Shown here: piece after piece, positions 1 to 7,943 of the stretch | Layout: each line of letters starts with the position of its first letter | How positions within the stretch are numbered: the stretch's first letter is position 1 | Origin: VXNF01 sp965116465 | GTDB lineage: Bacteria > Actinomycetota > Acidimicrobiia > Acidimicrobiales > CATQHL01 | NCBI GenBank assembly: GCA_965116465.1 | Contig: OZ220687.1 | Location: 682,001-746,000 of the forward strand | Direction of reading: 5' to 3' | DNA: 64,000 nucleotides | Notes under the pieces: generated by a model | What the model was told of the DNA's origin: nothing | The model's input: only the letters and a program-made list of their open reading frames with translations | Databases searched by the model: none | Program-made: the position numbers and the translations under genes

Positions 1-7
1 AACCCCC

Positions 8-87
8 GAGGGAGGGGGCCGGGGAGCCGATTTGCGACGCCTTGCGCCCGCGCCGAAGGAGCAAACGGCACCCCGGACCCCGACCGG
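8..87. repeat. Intergenic hairpin repeat, copy A
   Basis: About 80 bp of palindromic DNA between the end of the FAH-family gene and the window edge. The left arm (21-35, GGGGAGCCGATTTGC) pairs with the right arm (61-74, GCAAACGGCACCCC), and outer G/C tracts extend the stem. Two near-identical relatives lie at 5749-5838 and 50639-50718. None shows coding potential. It could be a REP/MITE-like element or an RNA hairpin. Confidence 0.75.
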
Positions 88-107
88 TGCGCCGCACAGT
101 GGTCTGA

Positions 108-1019
108 TCAGCCGTCGAAGGTGGCCAGCGGGTCGGCGTGGCGGCGGTGCATCCAGGGCTTGATGTCGTCGGTGGAGGTCACCACGTTGCGCATGCTGCC
201 GATGTCGTCGATGGCGATCTCGATGATGTCGCCGACCTCGCTGGGGCATTCCAGCGGCGGCACCAGGCACGTGCCGGTGGAGAGCACCACCCCGTCGGGG
301 AACGCCGTGGCGCAGAACAGGCAGTCCACCAGTTCCTCGAGCGTGCGGGCCAGTTCGGAGGTGGAGGTGGACCCGCGGAACAGGACGTCTGCGCCGCGGC
401 TGAGCCGCAGCCTGATCGTCAGGTCGTAGGCGTCGGACACCTCCCAGGCGGGCCGCATCGTGGGCGCCAGAACGCAGGAGCCGGCGAAGATCTTGGCCTG
501 GGGGATGTAGAGCGGGTTCTCGCCCTCGATGGCCCGCGCGCACATGTCGTTGCAGACCCCGTAGCCCACGATCTCGCCGTCGGTGTTCAGCATGAGGGCC
601 AGCTCGGGCTCGGGGGTGTCGTTCTCGGAGTCCCGACGCCGCCCGACCGGCTCGCCGTCGGTGACGACCTCGTGGGCGACGCACTTCAGGAACAGCTCCG
701 GACGTTCGGCGTTGTAAACCCTGATGTAGACGTCCTCGTCCCCGCTCTCCTCGATCCGCGCCTCCTGCGAGACCCGGTAGGTCACCCCGGCCCCCCAGAC
801 GGGCGTGTCCCCGTCGATCGGGCTGAGCAACCGCGGCACGCCGTCGACGGGTGCGTTGCCGCACGCCGCCTCGACCTGCTCGCGAATCTCGGCCGCGGAG
901 TGATGCAACAGTGCGGCCAAGGTGTCAACACTCTCGATGGGGTGCACCCCATCCTCGTCAAGCACCCCCGGCCGAGCGCGCCCCGCACCAGCGTCGACGA
1001 ACCGAACGATCGACGTCAT
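108..1019 (-). CDS. Fumarylacetoacetate hydrolase (FAH) family protein
   Basis: 303 aa. The ATG at 1019 was chosen over an upstream in-frame start because MTSIVRFVDAG is the usual beginning of this family. The C-terminal FAH domain covers roughly residues 95-290. It has the metal-ligand region EPELALMLN (about 133-141), where the carboxylates bind Mg or Mn, and the ENPLYIPQAKIF stretch typical of the group. Members hydrolyse or decarboxylate C-C bonds in 2,4-dioxo acids or hydrate 2-oxo acids; many are ring-cleavage hydrolases. It lies 97 bp downstream of the SDR gene on the same strand and may be the last gene of the CoA-ester operon. The family is clear; the substrate is not. Confidence 0.85.
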   Translation of the reverse strand: MTSIVRFVDAGAGRARPGVLDEDGVHPIESVDTLAALLHHSAAEIREQVEAACGNAPVDGVPRLLSPIDGDTPVWGAGVTYRVSQEARIEESGDEDVYIRVYNAERPELFLKCVAHEVVTDGEPVGRRRDSENDTPEPELALMLNTDGEIVGYGVCNDMCARAIEGENPLYIPQAKIFAGSCVLAPTMRPAWEVSDAYDLTIRLRLSRGADVLFRGSTSTSELARTLEELVDCLFCATAFPDGVVLSTGTCLVPPLECPSEVGDIIEIAIDDIGSMRNVVTSTDDIKPWMHRRHADPLATFDG

Positions 1020-1116
1020 GACTGCACCCCCTCTGCCTGTGTTCCCGACGGCCACCCTACTTTGCCGCCCATCGAGCACGTCGTTGACCTCCCGACGGGT
1101 GAAGCCGTCCCGGGAG

Positions 1117-1818
1117 TCACACGATGCCGCGGCCGCCGCAGGGGAACACCACCTGGCCGGTGACGTACGAGGCCGCGGGCGACGTGAGGAACGCGACGAT
1201 CTCGGCGATCTCGGGCGGCTCGCCGGCTCGCCCCAGGGGTATCGACGACACGACCCCGTCCCGGACGGCCTCGGGCACCGCCCTGGTCATCTCCGTGTCG
1301 GTGAATCCCGGAGCGACGGCGTTGACGCGCGTCCGCGGGGCGAGCTCCCGGGCGAGGGCCCGGGTCAGGCCCACCAGTCCGGCCTTGGAGGCGACGTAGT
1401 TGATCTGACCGAAGCTGCCGAGATAGGCGCGGGAGCTCATCGAGACGATCGAACTGCCGTCGATCAACTCGCCGCGCAGCCGATCGACCAGCGCGTACGC
1501 GGCGCCGAGGTTGACCCGCAGAACGGCGCGGAAGTCCGACTCGGTCATCTTCGTGAGGCGGGCATCGCGGGTGATCCCGGCGTTGTTGACGATCGATCGA
1601 ACCCCCTCGCCGGTGGCCTCCACCAGCGCAGCGATGGTCTCGATGCCTGCCGGCTCCGCCACATCGGCGCAGACCGAGCGGGCCCCGAACTCGGCCGCCA
1701 CGGCCTCGGTGGCCGGCGCGACGTCGACCAGCAGAAGCGTATGACCGTCGGCCGCCAGACGGCGGGCGATCTCGAGCCCGATGCCGCGTGCAGCGCCGGT
1801 GACGACGGACAGGCTCAC
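1117..1818 (-). CDS. Short-chain dehydrogenase/reductase (FabG/BadH-like), active subunit
   Basis: 233 aa with a GTG start that overlaps the stop of the upstream gene (GTGA), implying translational coupling. The cofactor motif TGAARGIG is at residues 6-13, NNAG follows in the middle, and the catalytic Ser-Tyr-Lys set appears as SMSS and YVASK. The C-terminus ends GGRGIV rather than the common DGG form. The family oxidises or reduces hydroxyacyl/ketoacyl thioesters with NAD(P). The upstream partner is an SDR-like protein without the glycine motif, an arrangement also known in the BbsCD dehydrogenase and the two-domain FabG4. A 3-hydroxyacyl-CoA or alicyclic hydroxyacyl-CoA dehydrogenase is the best inference. 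Confidence 0.85.
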   Translation of the reverse strand: MSLSVVTGAARGIGLEIARRLAADGHTLLLVDVAPATEAVAAEFGARSVCADVAEPAGIETIAALVEATGEGVRSIVNNAGITRDARLTKMTESDFRAVLRVNLGAAYALVDRLRGELIDGSSIVSMSSRAYLGSFGQINYVASKAGLVGLTRALARELAPRTRVNAVAPGFTDTEMTRAVPEAVRDGVVSSIPLGRAGEPPEIAEIVAFLTSPAASYVTGQVVFPCGGRGIV

Positions 1819-2255
1819 GGCTGGAGCTTTCCGAGCTTGGCGCTCCCGAGGTCCAGCAGCTCGCCGGTGAGCACCGGATCCACCAGCAGGCCTCCGATGA
1901 CCCTTGCCGCATTCGCACGGTCCGCATCGTCCGGTAAGGCGACGACGTTGGCGGCGGCCGCCTCCCGCTGGAACTCGAACGCCACTGCCCTGGCGCAGCC
2001 GATCAGTGCGGTGGCGAGCGTGCTCGCCAGCGGTGACCTCGTGCCACGCAGGTCCGCGGAGTGCACCAGGTAGACGAGCGGCGCCGCGTTGGCCGCGCAC
2101 TCGCGTGCGACATGGAAGGCGTCGACGAGCCGCTCCTCCACGGCGTGCCAGTCCGCAGGCAGGTCGCAGGCGGCGAGCACGGCTCCTTCAGCGATGCCCT
2201 CGGGCAGCATCTCGTCGAGCCACCCGGTCGAGTCGTCCAGCAACAGGACTCTCAC
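1815..2255 (-). CDS. Degenerate SDR-like subunit (no nucleotide-binding motif)
   Basis: 146 aa, GTG start. The middle and end resemble the helix-strand pattern of an SDR or the flavodoxin-like N-terminal domain of high-molecular-weight FabG (LVYLVHSADLRG, then LIGCARAVAFEF). It lacks both the GxxxGxG motif and a Tyr-x3-Lys pair, so it is unlikely to be catalytic. It overlaps the start of the active SDR by 4 bp and follows the PaaK-like gene by 15 bp. By analogy with the inactive BbsC subunit it is probably a structural partner of the SDR at 1117-1818. This rests on fold pattern and context, not on a clear family match. Confidence 0.6.
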   Translation of the reverse strand: MRVLLLDDSTGWLDEMLPEGIAEGAVLAACDLPADWHAVEERLVDAFHVARECAANAAPLVYLVHSADLRGTRSPLASTLATALIGCARAVAFEFQREAAAANVVALPDDADRANAARVIGGLLVDPVLTGELLDLGSAKLGKLQP

Positions 2256-2270
2256 GTCCGCCGTCCGCCC

Positions 2271-3596
2271 TCAGCCGGTGTGGCGCTCAACGAGCTTCTC
2301 CTTCTGCGCTCCGGGACGCTCGATGGCACCGTCGGGCACCAGCGACACGACCGTGCCGACCGCCAGGAGGCTCTGGATCCGCTGCTCGATCTCGGCCGCC
2401 AGCCCCTCGAACGCTGCCGCTTCCTCCCCGGCCACCTCGACTCGCAGCCTGAGCGGGTCACCGGTGCTGTGGCCCGGGAAGTCGAGGTCGATCTTGAGGT
2501 AGCCCGTGGTTCTGGGCCGCATCCCCACCACCACCTCCTTGATGGCTGCGGGGAACACGTTGACGCCGCGCACGATCAGCATGTCGTCGGTGCGGCCGTG
2601 TGCCTTGATGCGGTAGCCGGTCCGGCCACAGCCACAGCCCATCGCCGTGACCGTGACCAGGTCGCCCATCCGGTAGCGGATGAGCGGCGTGGCGCGGCGG
2701 GCCAGGGTGGTGTACACGAGCTCGCCGGTGGTGCCCTCCTCGATGGCAAGCGACTCGAGCGTCGCCGGATCGACGATCTCGACGTGCAGGGCACCCTGCG
2801 AGCAGAGGTGCATCCCGTCCTTGCGGTCGCATTCCGCCCAGTACGTGCTCCCGAAGTCCGCCCCACCCATCATGTCGCGCACATCCGCGGCCCAGAGCGT
2901 CTCCATCTGCGCACGGACGGCAGGCTCGCCGGCGCCGGGCTCGCCACCGACGGAGATCTTCCGGACCGAGAGCTCCGTCGCCGGTTCGCCGAGGACCTCG
3001 GGCGCAGCGGTGCCCAGGTGCGACACCATCGACGGTGTTCCACACATCGCCACCGGCCGCAGGTGGTCGATGGCGCGCAGCAACCGCTCGGTGCCGGCCT
3101 CCGCGCCGAGGGGTATCACACAGCAGCCGAGATGCTGCAGGTGCTCGACGTTCACGAGCCCGCCGACGAAACCGCGACCCATGGCATAGGCGTGCATCAC
3201 CCAGTCGCGCGGCCGGAACCCGTTGGCGTAGAACACCCGCGCACCCATCGAGTTCCAGGTCTCGATGTCCTCGACGGTCGCGGCAACGAAGGTCGGCATA
3301 CCCGTCGTGCCCGACGAGGACTGGATCTGCACGACCTCCTCGAGTGGCGCGGCCACGTGCAGACCCAGCGGCGGCCGTGCGAGAAGGCTCTCCCGAACCT
3401 CGTCCTTCGTGGTGAACGGCAGGTCGACCAACCGATCGAGCGAGGTGACGCCCTGGGCCGCGGCGCCGAACTTCCGCCGGTAGAACTCCGAGTGGGCCAT
3501 CACGTAGCCGAACTGTTCGGCGAAGAGGTCGTCGTGCAACGCCGTGAGCTCTGCCTGCGGCAGCACCTCGATCTCGGCGTAGACGTCCGGCACCAC
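2271..3596 (-). CDS. Phenylacetate-CoA ligase (PaaK)-like acyl-CoA synthetase
   Basis: 441 aa, close to the usual PaaK length (about 430-440). The AMP-binding P-loop reads QSSSGTTGMPT (about residues 91-101). The later motif YRMGDLV, followed by GRTDDMLIVRGVNVFP (about 325-345), is the PaaK-type A8 hinge. The C-terminal small domain is present, so the enzyme looks complete. It should activate a carboxylic acid, probably aromatic or alicyclic, to its CoA thioester with ATP. The start is GTG at 3596, or a second GTG three bases downstream. It lies between the MenB/BadI-like gene (56 bp) and the degenerate SDR subunit (15 bp). Confidence 0.88.
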   Translation of the reverse strand: MVPDVYAEIEVLPQAELTALHDDLFAEQFGYVMAHSEFYRRKFGAAAQGVTSLDRLVDLPFTTKDEVRESLLARPPLGLHVAAPLEEVVQIQSSSGTTGMPTFVAATVEDIETWNSMGARVFYANGFRPRDWVMHAYAMGRGFVGGLVNVEHLQHLGCCVIPLGAEAGTERLLRAIDHLRPVAMCGTPSMVSHLGTAAPEVLGEPATELSVRKISVGGEPGAGEPAVRAQMETLWAADVRDMMGGADFGSTYWAECDRKDGMHLCSQGALHVEIVDPATLESLAIEEGTTGELVYTTLARRATPLIRYRMGDLVTVTAMGCGCGRTGYRIKAHGRTDDMLIVRGVNVFPAAIKEVVVGMRPRTTGYLKIDLDFPGHSTGDPLRLRVEVAGEEAAAFEGLAAEIEQRIQSLLAVGTVVSLVPDGAIERPGAQKEKLVERHTG

Positions 3597-3652
3597 CCGT
3601 CACACCAACTCTCGTGGCTCGCCGGGCCGGCCGAAGGTCAGCCGCCGGCCTC

Positions 3653-4447
3653 TCAACGGAACCTGCCGAAGTCGGGATCGCGCTTCTCGTTGAACGCCCT
3701 GACCCCCTCCTGGGCCTCGGGGGAGTCCACGAACGCCGCCAGGCCGTCGAATGCGACCGCCGAGATGCCGGCGATCGACTCGGTGTCGGCGTTGAACGAG
3801 TGCTTGACGAACTTCAGGGCGGCCGGACTGAGTGCCAGCATCTCGTCGGCCCACTTGCGGACCTCGTCACGCAGTTCGGACATGGGCACCACCGCATTGA
3901 CGAGGCCCCACTCGAGCATCGTCTCGGCGCTGTAGCAGCGGCACAGGTACCAGATCTCGCGGGCGCGGCGGACGCCGACGTGGCGCGCCAGGTAGGCCGT
4001 GCCGAACCCGGCGTCGAACGATCCGACCCGGGGTCCGGCCTGGCCGAAGACGGCGTGGTCGGCCGCGATGGAGAGATCGCAGACGACGTGCAGCACCTGT
4101 CCACCGCCGATGGCGTACCCGTTCACCGCTGCGATCACCGGCTTGGGGATGTCCCGGATCAGGCGTTGCAGGTACTCGTCCTGGAAGACGCCGTACTCGC
4201 TCGGCCCGTAGTCGCCGCTCTCGAGACGCTGCTTCTGGTCGCCGCCGACGCAGAAGGCTCGCTCCCCCGCACCCGTGAGCGCGACGACACCGACGGCGGG
4301 GTCGCCCCAGGCCAGCTTGAAGCAGTGGATGAGCTCGTCGATCGTGCGCCCCCGGAATGCGTTGAGGCGCTCGGGCCGGTTGATCGTGATCCACGCCAAC
4401 CCGTCGTCGGTCTCGTAGAGAACGTCCTGCAGTTCACCCGGTTCCAT
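3653..4447 (-). CDS. Crotonase-fold enzyme of the MenB/BadI type
   Basis: 264 aa. The ATG at 4447 has AGGAG about 8 bp upstream; an upstream TTG has no such site. Motifs follow MenB and BadI: NAFRGRTIDELI, GAGERAFCVGGDQ, GYAIGGGQVLHVVCDLSIAADHAVFGQAGPRVGSFDAGFGT read in overlapping pieces, then REIWYLCRCYS and a terminal KRDPDFGRF. MenB closes the naphthoyl ring; BadI hydrolytically opens 2-ketocyclohexanecarboxyl-CoA. The words DELI, GGDQ and REGVRAFNEKR-like EGVRAFNEKRDPDF recall BadI, and the neighbours are a CoA-transferase, a PaaK-like ligase and SDRs, with no other men gene. Alicyclic ring cleavage is therefore favoured over menaquinone synthesis. Confidence 0.82.
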   Translation of the reverse strand: MEPGELQDVLYETDDGLAWITINRPERLNAFRGRTIDELIHCFKLAWGDPAVGVVALTGAGERAFCVGGDQKQRLESGDYGPSEYGVFQDEYLQRLIRDIPKPVIAAVNGYAIGGGQVLHVVCDLSIAADHAVFGQAGPRVGSFDAGFGTAYLARHVGVRRAREIWYLCRCYSAETMLEWGLVNAVVPMSELRDEVRKWADEMLALSPAALKFVKHSFNADTESIAGISAVAFDGLAAFVDSPEAQEGVRAFNEKRDPDFGRFR

Positions 4448-4481
4448 CTCGATTGCTCCTTGTGTCGGGCTCAAGACCGTC

Positions 4482-5672
4482 TCAGGTCGTGCGAACAGCG
4501 GCGAGAGCGTCGGCCTCGGCCGGCGGGCATCCCAACTCGATCAGCACCTCGCGCGTGTGCTGGCCGAGTGTCGGCGGCGGGGTGGGATCCGGGTTCTTCT
4601 GGCCGTCCAGCCAGAACGGAACCCCCTGCGTCATCACCGCCCCGGCAGCCGGATGATCGAAGCCGAGCACCATCTCGTTGTGACGGATCTGCTCGTCGGC
4701 GACGACCCGGCGGTAGTCGTACACCCGCCCCGCCGGGATCCCGGCTTCGTCGAACAACTCGATCCACTGCTCCGTCGAGCGCGTGGCGAGCACCGCCGAG
4801 ACCGATTCGCGAAGTTCGGGCGCGTTCTCGACCCGCGCTTGGTTGGTGTTGAAGCGGCAGTCGTCGACGAGCTGGTCGAGGCCCAACACTCCACAGAGGA
4901 TCCGCCAGTGCCTGCTGTTCACGACGGCCAGGACGATGCAGTCGTCCTGCGTCGGGAAGACGTCGGTCGGCGCGGTGAACGGGGACCCGGCGCCGAGCCG
5001 CCGGGGCTGGGTCCCGGTGGCCAGGAAGCTCGTGAACCAGCAGGCCTGCAGCGCCAGGAACGCGTCCCTCAGCGACACGTCCACCCGCTGCCCCAGCCCT
5101 GTGCGACCCCTTTCGACCAGCGCGGCGCTGATGCAGGCCGCCGCCGTGGTGGCCGCGTAGACATCCGCGGCGTTCGTCCCGACCTTCACCGGCGACCCGT
5201 CTCGCTCGCCGGTGATCGCCATCATCCCGGACTCGGCCTGGAAAAGCAGATCGATGGCGGGGCGGTGCGCCATCGGACCCGTCGGTCCGAAGCCTGAGAT
5301 GGCGCAGTAGACCAACCCGGCGTTGAGAGCGCGAAGGTCCTGGTACCCGACACCGATCCGCTCGGCGACGCCGATTCGATAGTTGTGCAGGACCACGTCG
5401 GACTGTTTGACCATCTCGTGCACCCAGGACACCGCTTCGCGTTGCTTGAGATCCAGGACGACACTCCGCTTCCGGCGGTTGACGGACATGAAGAACGCAC
5501 TCTCCCCCGCCACGAACGGTGGGAAGCGCCGCGCCATGTCCCCCTCCGGGGGCTCGATCTTGATGACCTCCGCGCCCAGGTCGGCAAGCAGCATCCCGCA
5601 GTACGGCGCCGCCACGAGCGCCCCCAACTCCAGCACGCGGACTCCTTCGAGAGGCCGCGCCGGCGCGCTCAT
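4482..5672 (-). CDS. Class III (CaiB/BaiF) CoA-transferase
   Basis: 396 aa from the ATG at 5672, where PLEGVRVLELG is the canonical family opening. Family motifs include GAEVIKIEPPEGD near residue 40, the NRRKRSVVLDLK segment, and VGTNAADVYAATTAA, whose Asp is in the position of the catalytic carboxylate that forms the anhydride and CoA-thioester intermediates. GRTGLGQRVDVSLRDA follows as usual. The enzyme moves CoA between carboxylic acids. It is the first gene of the leftward operon and is followed after 34 bp by the MenB/BadI-like gene, so it probably primes a substrate or recycles CoA in that pathway. Hairpin repeat copy B lies just upstream. Confidence 0.9.
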   Translation of the reverse strand: MSAPARPLEGVRVLELGALVAAPYCGMLLADLGAEVIKIEPPEGDMARRFPPFVAGESAFFMSVNRRKRSVVLDLKQREAVSWVHEMVKQSDVVLHNYRIGVAERIGVGYQDLRALNAGLVYCAISGFGPTGPMAHRPAIDLLFQAESGMMAITGERDGSPVKVGTNAADVYAATTAAACISAALVERGRTGLGQRVDVSLRDAFLALQACWFTSFLATGTQPRRLGAGSPFTAPTDVFPTQDDCIVLAVVNSRHWRILCGVLGLDQLVDDCRFNTNQARVENAPELRESVSAVLATRSTEQWIELFDEAGIPAGRVYDYRRVVADEQIRHNEMVLGFDHPAAGAVMTQGVPFWLDGQKNPDPTPPPTLGQHTREVLIELGCPPAEADALAAVRTT

Positions 5673-5748
5673 CGAGCATTGCGCATCACCCTGTCGCACC
5701 GATCAGACCACCTCTAATCCCCCCACAACCGTCGTCGCCATGGACGCA

Positions 5749-5838
5749 ACAACCGAGGGCGGGGGGCCGGGGGGCCGAACTGCGACGCCTTGCGCCTGCG
5801 CGAAGGAGCAGAGCGGCACCCCGGCCCCCCGCCCGGGC
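5749..5838. repeat. Intergenic hairpin repeat, copy B
   Basis: About 90 bp between the CoA-transferase start and the mycothiol dehydrogenase stop, both on the minus strand. It shares the ACAACCGAGGG left flank with a fragment at 7018-7036 and the TGCGACGCCTTGCGC core with copies A and C. In this copy the inner stem reads CTGC/GCAG where A and C have TTGC/GCAA. This paired change keeps the stem intact and argues that the secondary structure is selected. Confidence 0.72.
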
Positions 5839-5847
5839 CTCCGCGAA

Positions 5848-6936
5848 TCAGTCCATGACGACGACGGACCGCAGCACCTCGCCGCGCTCCATCTTGTGGA
5901 AGGCCTCCTCCACCTCGTCGAGCGCGATCGTCTCGCTGACGAAGCCGTCCAGGTTCAGCCGCCCCTGCAGGTACAGGTCGATGAGCATCGGGAAGTCCCG
6001 GCTCGGGAGGCAGTCCCCGTACCAGGAGGACTTCAGAGCGCCGCCCCGGCCGAACACCTCGATGAAGGGCAACTCGATGGTGGCGGTGGGGTTCGGCACA
6101 CCCACCAGCACCACCGTGCCGGCCAGGTCGCGCGCCTCGAAACACTGCCGGTAGGTCTCGGGCAGGCCGATGGCCTCGATGGCGACGTCCACGCCGTTTC
6201 CACCCGTGAGCTCCTTGATGGCCTCCACCGGGTCCGTCTCGCGGCTGTTGACGGTGTGGGTGGCACCGAACTGGCGTGCCCACTCCAGCTTGCGGTCGTC
6301 GATGTCCACCCCGATGATCGTCGAGGCGCCGGCCAGGCGGGCACCTTCGATGGCGGCATCGCCCACGCCCCCGCAGCCGAAAACGGCCACCGAGTCGCCC
6401 CGGCCGACACCGCCGGTGTTCATGGCCGCACCCAGGCCCGCCATCACGCCGCACCCCAGCAGCCCGGCCGCCGCCGGGCTGGCCTCCGGTGAAACCTTCG
6501 TCGCCTGCCCCGCGGCGACGAGCGTCTTCTCGACGAACGCCCCGATTCCCAGCGCCGGCGACAGCGTGGTGCCATCGGCCAGGGTCATCGGCTGGCTGGC
6601 GTTGTGGGTGGCGAAGCAGTACTGGGAGCGCCCGCGCGCACAGGATCGGCACTGCCCGCAGACGGCCCGCCAGTTGATGATCACGAAGTCGCCGGGCTCC
6701 ACCTCGTCGACCCCCGGCCCGACCGCCTCCACGATCCCGGCGGCCTCGTGACCCAGCAGGAACGGGAAGTCGTCGTTGATGGCGCCCTCGCGGTAGTGCA
6801 GGTCGGTGTGGCACACCCCGCAGGCCTGAATCGCCACGAGAGCCTCACCGGGACCCGGATCGGGCACCAGGACCGTCTCCATCTCCACCGGCACGCCCGT
6901 CGACCGGGCGATCACGCCGCGCACGCTCTGCACCAT
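5848..6936 (-). CDS. mscR: S-(hydroxymethyl)mycothiol dehydrogenase (formaldehyde detoxification)
   Basis: 362 aa, matching the 360-363 aa of this family. The ATG at 6936 has GGAGG about 6 bp upstream. It is a class III zinc alcohol dehydrogenase: QACGVCHTDLHYREG holds the catalytic zinc ligands, GHEAAGIV the next, and CGQCRSCARGRSQYC the four structural cysteines. GCGGVGDAAIEGA is the NAD site. FGRGGALKSSWYGDCLP is characteristic of the mycothiol-dependent subgroup. The enzyme oxidises the spontaneous adduct of formaldehyde and mycothiol to S-formylmycothiol and is also linked to S-nitrosomycothiol reduction. It implies that the host makes mycothiol, a thiol restricted to Actinobacteria. Confidence 0.93.
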   Translation of the reverse strand: MVQSVRGVIARSTGVPVEMETVLVPDPGPGEALVAIQACGVCHTDLHYREGAINDDFPFLLGHEAAGIVEAVGPGVDEVEPGDFVIINWRAVCGQCRSCARGRSQYCFATHNASQPMTLADGTTLSPALGIGAFVEKTLVAAGQATKVSPEASPAAAGLLGCGVMAGLGAAMNTGGVGRGDSVAVFGCGGVGDAAIEGARLAGASTIIGVDIDDRKLEWARQFGATHTVNSRETDPVEAIKELTGGNGVDVAIEAIGLPETYRQCFEARDLAGTVVLVGVPNPTATIELPFIEVFGRGGALKSSWYGDCLPSRDFPMLIDLYLQGRLNLDGFVSETIALDEVEEAFHKMERGEVLRSVVVMD

Positions 6937-7017
6937 TGGGGGCCTCCCTCCGCAACGACTCTCGGTGTCCGGGCAGGTTAGTCCCAAGGCCACCACAGGG
7001 CCCGACCGGGCACCCCG

Positions 7018-7036
7018 ACAACCGAGGGAGGGGGCC
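7018..7036. repeat. Remnant of the intergenic hairpin repeat (left flank only)
   Basis: ACAACCGAGGGAGGGGGCC matches the left flank of copy B except for one base. None of the hairpin core follows, because the sequence runs directly into the end of ftsX. It may be a decayed or truncated copy, or chance similarity in G-rich DNA. Confidence 0.4.
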
Positions 7037-7041
7037 CGCGC

Positions 7042-7935
7042 CTACACGTCGAGGAAGCGCCCCACCGCGAACAGGGAGCCCAGCACCCCCACAGCGGCAC
7101 CGATGCCGGTGACGAGCAGCGAGGTGTTCCACACCACGGCGCTGTCGACCACCAGGGACCGCAGCAACTCCAGGTAATCCTCCTGCACGAACCCGGCCAT
7201 GAGGTTGTTCATGAGGAACAGCATCGGGATCGCCAGCGCCCCGCCGATCAGTCCCTGGATGGTTCCCTCCACCATGAACGGCAATCGCACGTACCAGTTG
7301 GAGGCGCCGACCAGCTTCATCACCTCGATGTCCTGGCGCCGGGCGAAGATGGCGGTGCGGATGGTGTTGGCGATCAGCATCAGCGCGGCCAGCAGCACGA
7401 CGATGGCGATGACGAGCACGAACACGCTGACCTTCTGGCTGTTCTGCTGGAGGGTGCGGATGACCTCAACGGGCAGCGTCACCTGCCGCACGCCGGGCCG
7501 GGCGTCGAATTGAGCCGCCAGGGCCTCGATCACATCCGCGTCACCGACGGTGGGCTTCACCCGGTAGGAGGGCGGCAGGATCTCCGGCGTGACGTTCTCG
7601 ATCAGTTCGGGGCGGTCGGCGAACTCGGTGACGAACTCGTTGAAGGCGCCCTGCTGATCGACGTAGTCGTAGCCGCCGATCTCGGGGTTCTCGTCGAGGG
7701 CTCCCCGGATGGCGGCATGCTGGGCCTCGCTGGCGTCGGCGTTCATGAAGACGATGAACTCGATGCCGCCCTGCCAGCGCCCCGTGGCCTGCTCGACGCC
7801 CTCACGGATCAGCAGCGACGAGCCGAACAGGGTCAGCGACACCCAGACGGCGACGATCGTGGCCGCGAAGAGGGTGACGTTCCAGCGCAGGTTGCCACGC
7901 GTCTCGCGGAAGATGTAGCCGAGGGGGATCGCCAT
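7042..7935 (-). CDS. ftsX: Cell division ABC transporter permease-like protein FtsX
   Basis: 297 aa, the actinobacterial length. A short cytoplasmic N-terminus is followed by a membrane segment (about residues 18-42), an extracytoplasmic domain (about 45-170) and three more membrane segments near 175-200, 225-250 and 265-290. It has no ATPase domain; FtsE, encoded 8 bp upstream, supplies it. FtsEX couples divisome or elongation state to peptidoglycan hydrolases, in actinobacteria through RipC-type partners. In many relatives smpB follows; here the next leftward gene is the mycothiol dehydrogenase. Confidence 0.93.
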   Translation of the reverse strand: MAIPLGYIFRETRGNLRWNVTLFAATIVAVWVSLTLFGSSLLIREGVEQATGRWQGGIEFIVFMNADASEAQHAAIRGALDENPEIGGYDYVDQQGAFNEFVTEFADRPELIENVTPEILPPSYRVKPTVGDADVIEALAAQFDARPGVRQVTLPVEVIRTLQQNSQKVSVFVLVIAIVVLLAALMLIANTIRTAIFARRQDIEVMKLVGASNWYVRLPFMVEGTIQGLIGGALAIPMLFLMNNLMAGFVQEDYLELLRSLVVDSAVVWNTSLLVTGIGAAVGVLGSLFAVGRFLDV

Positions 7936-7943
7936 GCTGCGCT

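Noticed and set aside
138..1163. 341-codon open frame on the plus strand opposite the FAH-family gene
   Set aside because: Composition is Gly/Val/Ala/Arg-rich with no motif. The minus-strand frame has clear FAH motifs, so this is a high-GC shadow. The same applies to similar long frames such as 2061-3935, 36413-38455 and 57285-59912.
3653..4447. Dedicated menaquinone MenB
   Set aside because: Sequence fits both MenB and BadI, but no other men gene is nearby and the operon is built of CoA-transferase, ligase and SDR genes. Left as MenB/BadI type rather than asserted.
1117..5672. A complete anaerobic toluene (bbs) pathway
   Set aside because: No glycyl-radical benzylsuccinate synthase, acyl-CoA dehydrogenase or BbsAB-like genes are in this operon. 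The DUF35-thiolase pair at 46.9 kb is 41 kb away and linked to P450s.
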